In this document: one piece after another, positions 61,861 to 64,000 of the stretch
Layout of the letters: each line of letters opens with the position of its first letter
Numbering within the stretch: the stretch's first letter is position 1
Assembly (NCBI RefSeq): GCF_015453285.1
Contig: NZ_JADLZT010000001.1
Span: 1-64,000 of the forward strand
Direction of reading: 5' to 3'
DNA length: 64,000 bases
Source of the DNA: Lysobacter niastensis
Lineage (GTDB): Bacteria > Pseudomonadota > Gammaproteobacteria > Xanthomonadales > Xanthomonadaceae
Notes under the pieces: model-generated
What the model saw: only the letters and a program-made list of their open reading frames with translations
Told to the model about the DNA's origin: nothing
The model's database searches: none
Made by a program: the position numbers and the translations under genes

Positions 61861-64000
61861 ATGGCCAAGCTCAGCGAATATTCCGCCAAGCGCCGTTTCG
61901 AAGCCACCCCCGAGCCGAAGCCGGTGGTGGCCGAAGGTGGCGGCGGGCCCCTGCTGTTCGTGGTGCAGCAGCATTCGGCACGACGCCTGCACTACGACTT
62001 CCGGCTGCTGTGCGATGGCGTCCTCAAGTCCTGGGCAGTGCCGAAGGGGCCTTCGCTCGACCCCGCCGACAAGCGCATGGCGGTGCACGTCGAGGATCAT
62101 CCGTTCGACTATGGATCGTTCGAAGGCGTGATCCCGCCCGGGCAGTACGGCTCGGGCGAGGTGATCGTGTGGGATTGCGGCACGTACAGCCCCGACGAGC
62201 ACGGAACCTGGTTCCACGACCGTGCCGAAGCGGAGCGGCAGGTCCGCGAAGGCATCGAGAAAGGCAAGCTCAGCCTGCAGTTGCGCGGGGAGAAGCTGAA
62301 AGGATCGTTCGCCCTGGTGCGCACCAAGGACGCGAAGCAGTGGCTGTTGATCAAGCATCGCGACCGCTTCGTCAGCAAGGACGACATCACCGCGCGCGAT
62401 CGCTCGGTGCTTTCGGGCGTCAGCGTGGCGGAGATGAAGAGCGTGCCGGCGCATCGCATTCCGGCGGCGCAGCTCGCGCCAAGTGCGGGCGATGGAACAC
62501 CAAAGGCGATGCCCGCGACCATAGCGCCGATGCTGGCGGAGATCGGCGACGCAGCCTTCCGCCGCGAAGGCTGGATGTGGGAACCGAAGCTCGATGGTTA
62601 CCGCGTAATGGCATTCATCGACAAGGAGGGCGTGCGGCTGCGCTCGCGCCGTGGACTGGACCTGACTGCTGCCTTCCCCGCGCTGGTGAACGAGCTGTCC
62701 GGGCAGGGCGTCGATGGCATGGTGCTGGACGGCGAGATCGTCGCCTTCGATGCGAACGGCGTGCCGTCGTTCAACGCATTGCAGAACCGCGTGCAACTGA
62801 AGACACCGGCGGAGCTGACAGCCGCGGATCGTGCCGTGCCGGCGGTGTTCTTCTGTTTCGACATGCCGTACTTCGCCGGCGTCGACCTGCGCGATGTGCC
62901 GTACCGCGATCGTCGCCGCTACCTCACGCAGGCCTTGCTGCCGTCGCCGCTCGTGCAGCTCGTGCATGCCGACGAGGATGGCATCGCATTGCAGGAAGCG
63001 GCATTGACCAGCGGTTTCGAGGGCGTGGTCGGAAAGCGCCTGGACAGCCGCTACCAGTCCGGCCGGCGCTCGCCGTCGTGGCTGAAGGTCAAGCCGGTGC
63101 ACAGCGCGGAGTTCGTGATCGGCGGCTACACACGCGGCAAGGGATCGCGCGAAGCGCTGGGCGCGATCCTGGTCGGCTACTGGGAGGATGGCGAACTGCG
63201 CTTCGCTTCGCACGTGGGCTCCGGGTTCGATGCGCGCAGCCTCAAGCTGCTGCAGTCGCGGCTGGAGCCGCTCAAGCGGTCTTCCTGTCCCTTCGCCGAG
63301 AAGCCCGAGCTGCCCAATCCGACGACCTGGGTCGAGCCGGAGCTCGTCGCCGAGGTGCAGTTCCAGCAATGGACCGAGGATGCGCACCTGCGAGCCCCCG
63401 TATTCCTGCGGCTGCGCGAGGACATCGATCCGGCGCAGGTGCGGCGGAACGCCAACTCGTCATCCCCGCGAAGGCGGGGACCCAAGGACGTTGCCGTGAA
63501 AAGCGCCGGATCCGTGGGCTCCCGCCTTGGCGGCGATGGCGGGCGAACGGGGCATGACATCGAAGAAGTCCTGGCGCGGCTCGATGGTTCGAAGAACGCC
63601 TTCGAGCTGACCGTGGGCACGCACCGGATCCGGCTGACCCACCTCGACCGCGTGTACTGGCCGGCAGCGCCGGGCCTGCAGTCGCCACCCCAGACCAAGC
63701 GCGACCTGCTGCGTTACCTGGCGCAGGTATCGCCGCTGATGCTGCCGCACCTGGCCGATCGTCCGTTGACGATGATCCGCATGCCCGACGGCATCGGCGG
63801 ACAGCGTTTTTTCCAGAAGCACTGGACGCAGGAGCGGCCGGCGTTCGTCGAATCCGTCACCGTCTATTCGGGGCACAAGGACGAGGAGCACGAGTACCTG
63901 CTATGCAACAACCTGCCGACGCTGCTGTGGCTTGCGCAATCCGGGACGCTGGAGTTCCACGTCTGGCATTCGCGCGCGCGGGTCGGCCCGGATGCGGTCT
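61861..64000 (+). CDS. ligD: Multifunctional DNA ligase D (LigD), 3' end beyond the window
   Basis: The open frame runs to the window end (713 codons seen). Order is PE-LIG-POL. Phosphoesterase: QQHSARRLHYDFRLL with H38, H44 and D46, VPKGPSLDP, HPFDYGSFEG. Ligase: adenylated Lys K243 in EPKLDGYRVM, DGEIVAFD, EGVVGKRLDSRY, SWLKVKP, and an OB domain ending near 530. Polymerase/primase part from about 570 (LTHLDRVYWP, LPHLADRPLTMIRMPDG, QKHWTQERPAFVE); its catalytic Asp lies outside. With Ku, LigD performs bacterial end joining, including gap filling and 3'-end healing. Residues about 532-562 are encoded by a palindromic repeat (63456-63545). A Ku gene is not in view. The ATG at 61861 is the first of the frame. 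Confidence 0.95.
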   Translation, partial: MAKLSEYSAKRRFEATPEPKPVVAEGGGGPLLFVVQQHSARRLHYDFRLLCDGVLKSWAVPKGPSLDPADKRMAVHVEDHPFDYGSFEGVIPPGQYGSGEVIVWDCGTYSPDEHGTWFHDRAEAERQVREGIEKGKLSLQLRGEKLKGSFALVRTKDAKQWLLIKHRDRFVSKDDITARDRSVLSGVSVAEMKSVPAHRIPAAQLAPSAGDGTPKAMPATIAPMLAEIGDAAFRREGWMWEPKLDGYRVMAFIDKEGVRLRSRRGLDLTAAFPALVNELSGQGVDGMVLDGEIVAFDANGVPSFNALQNRVQLKTPAELTAADRAVPAVFFCFDMPYFAGVDLRDVPYRDRRRYLTQALLPSPLVQLVHADEDGIALQEAALTSGFEGVVGKRLDSRYQSGRRSPSWLKVKPVHSAEFVIGGYTRGKGSREALGAILVGYWEDGELRFASHVGSGFDARSLKLLQSRLEPLKRSSCPFAEKPELPNPTTWVEPELVAEVQFQQWTEDAHLRAPVFLRLREDIDPAQVRRNANSSSPRRRGPKDVAVKSAGSVGSRLGGDGGRTGHDIEEVLARLDGSKNAFELTVGTHRIRLTHLDRVYWPAAPGLQSPPQTKRDLLRYLAQVSPLMLPHLADRPLTMIRMPDGIGGQRFFQKHWTQERPAFVESVTVYSGHKDEEHEYLLCNNLPTLLWLAQSGTLEFHVWHSRARVGPDAV
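63456..63545 (+). repeat. Degenerate palindromic repeat within ligD linker
   Basis: cgtcatccccgcgaaggcgg (63458-63477), then ggacccaaggacg and, after about 30 bp, a decayed reverse complement tgggctcccgccttggcggc, then gatggcgggcg (63524-63544). This closely resembles the CGTCATCCCCGCGAAGGCGGGGA-type intergenic palindromes of Xanthomonadales. In the other frames it reads VIPAKAGTQ and HPREGGDP, peptides typical of such repeats. It is in frame with ligD and lies between the OB and polymerase domains. Confidence 0.82.

Noticed and set aside
1-64000. tRNA, rRNA or CRISPR features
   Set aside because: No cloverleaf with TTCGANNC-type arm, no rRNA core sequence and no regularly spaced direct repeats were seen.

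Overview
The window is about 64 kb of GC-rich chromosome (by eye around 67-68% G+C) from a gammaproteobacterium of the Xanthomonadales, most like Lysobacter and its relatives. The reasons are the codon bias, the order zapA / 6S RNA / 5-formyl-THF cyclo-ligase, gmk-rpoZ-spoT followed later by recG, a pilMNOPQ block divergent from mrcA, and the short palindromic intergenic repeats typical of that group. Coding density is very high. I see no tRNA, rRNA, CRISPR array, prophage or intact insertion sequence.

Layout. 1-2.9 kb (minus strand): rpiA, an EVE-domain protein, 5-formyltetrahydrofolate cyclo-ligase, 6S RNA (ssrS), zapA and a small coiled-coil protein. 3-7.5 kb: a very large sensor with a periplasmic beta-propeller, PAS, GGDEF and EAL domains. 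7.6-11 kb: ygfB-pepP on the plus strand, convergent with pepQ. 11-17 kb (minus): a PilZ protein overlapping a DUF1631 protein, hemW, a small monooxygenase-fold protein, rdgB, a VOC-fold protein and rph. 17-22 kb (plus): yicC, gmk, rpoZ, spoT and ridA, i.e. RNA turnover, nucleotide metabolism and (p)ppGpp.

22-28.3 kb is the most accessory-looking part: an AraC-type regulator divergent from a two-gene overlapping lipoprotein pair (parallel beta-helix protein plus diheme cytochrome-like protein) and a TonB-dependent receptor. It lies between an inverted palindromic repeat and a strong terminator, exactly where the gmk-rpoZ-spoT-recG order is broken. 28.3-37.8 kb: recG, glucokinase, a Tat-exported glycosylasparaginase-like enzyme, cutC, a nucleoside hydrolase, ribosomal protein bL31 type B, citrate synthase and two uncharacterised proteins. 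37.8-45.5 kb: mrcA (PBP1a) divergent from pilMNOPQ, the type IV pilus alignment and secretin complex. 45.6-52.5 kb: a translationally coupled MoxR-DUF58-DUF4381-VWA-VWA/TPR-BatD operon. 52.6-57.6 kb: two tandem dicarboxylate/amino-acid:cation symporter paralogs and transketolase. 57.6-64 kb: a methyltransferase-like protein, an acetyl-CoA hydrolase/transferase family protein, an alpha/beta hydrolase, a DUF72 protein and, divergently, the 5' two thirds of a PE-LIG-POL type DNA ligase D carrying a degenerate palindromic repeat in frame.

Themes: signalling by c-di-GMP (GGDEF/EAL sensor, PilZ protein) and (p)ppGpp (SpoT) sits beside type IV pilus assembly, envelope synthesis and a stress-linked MoxR/VWA operon. 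Most genes are ordinary core genes. The items best worth a second look are the AraC/beta-helix/diheme/TonB cluster, the in-frame repeat in ligD, the gltA terminator lying inside the next reading frame, and the altered sodium-site motif in the tandem symporters.
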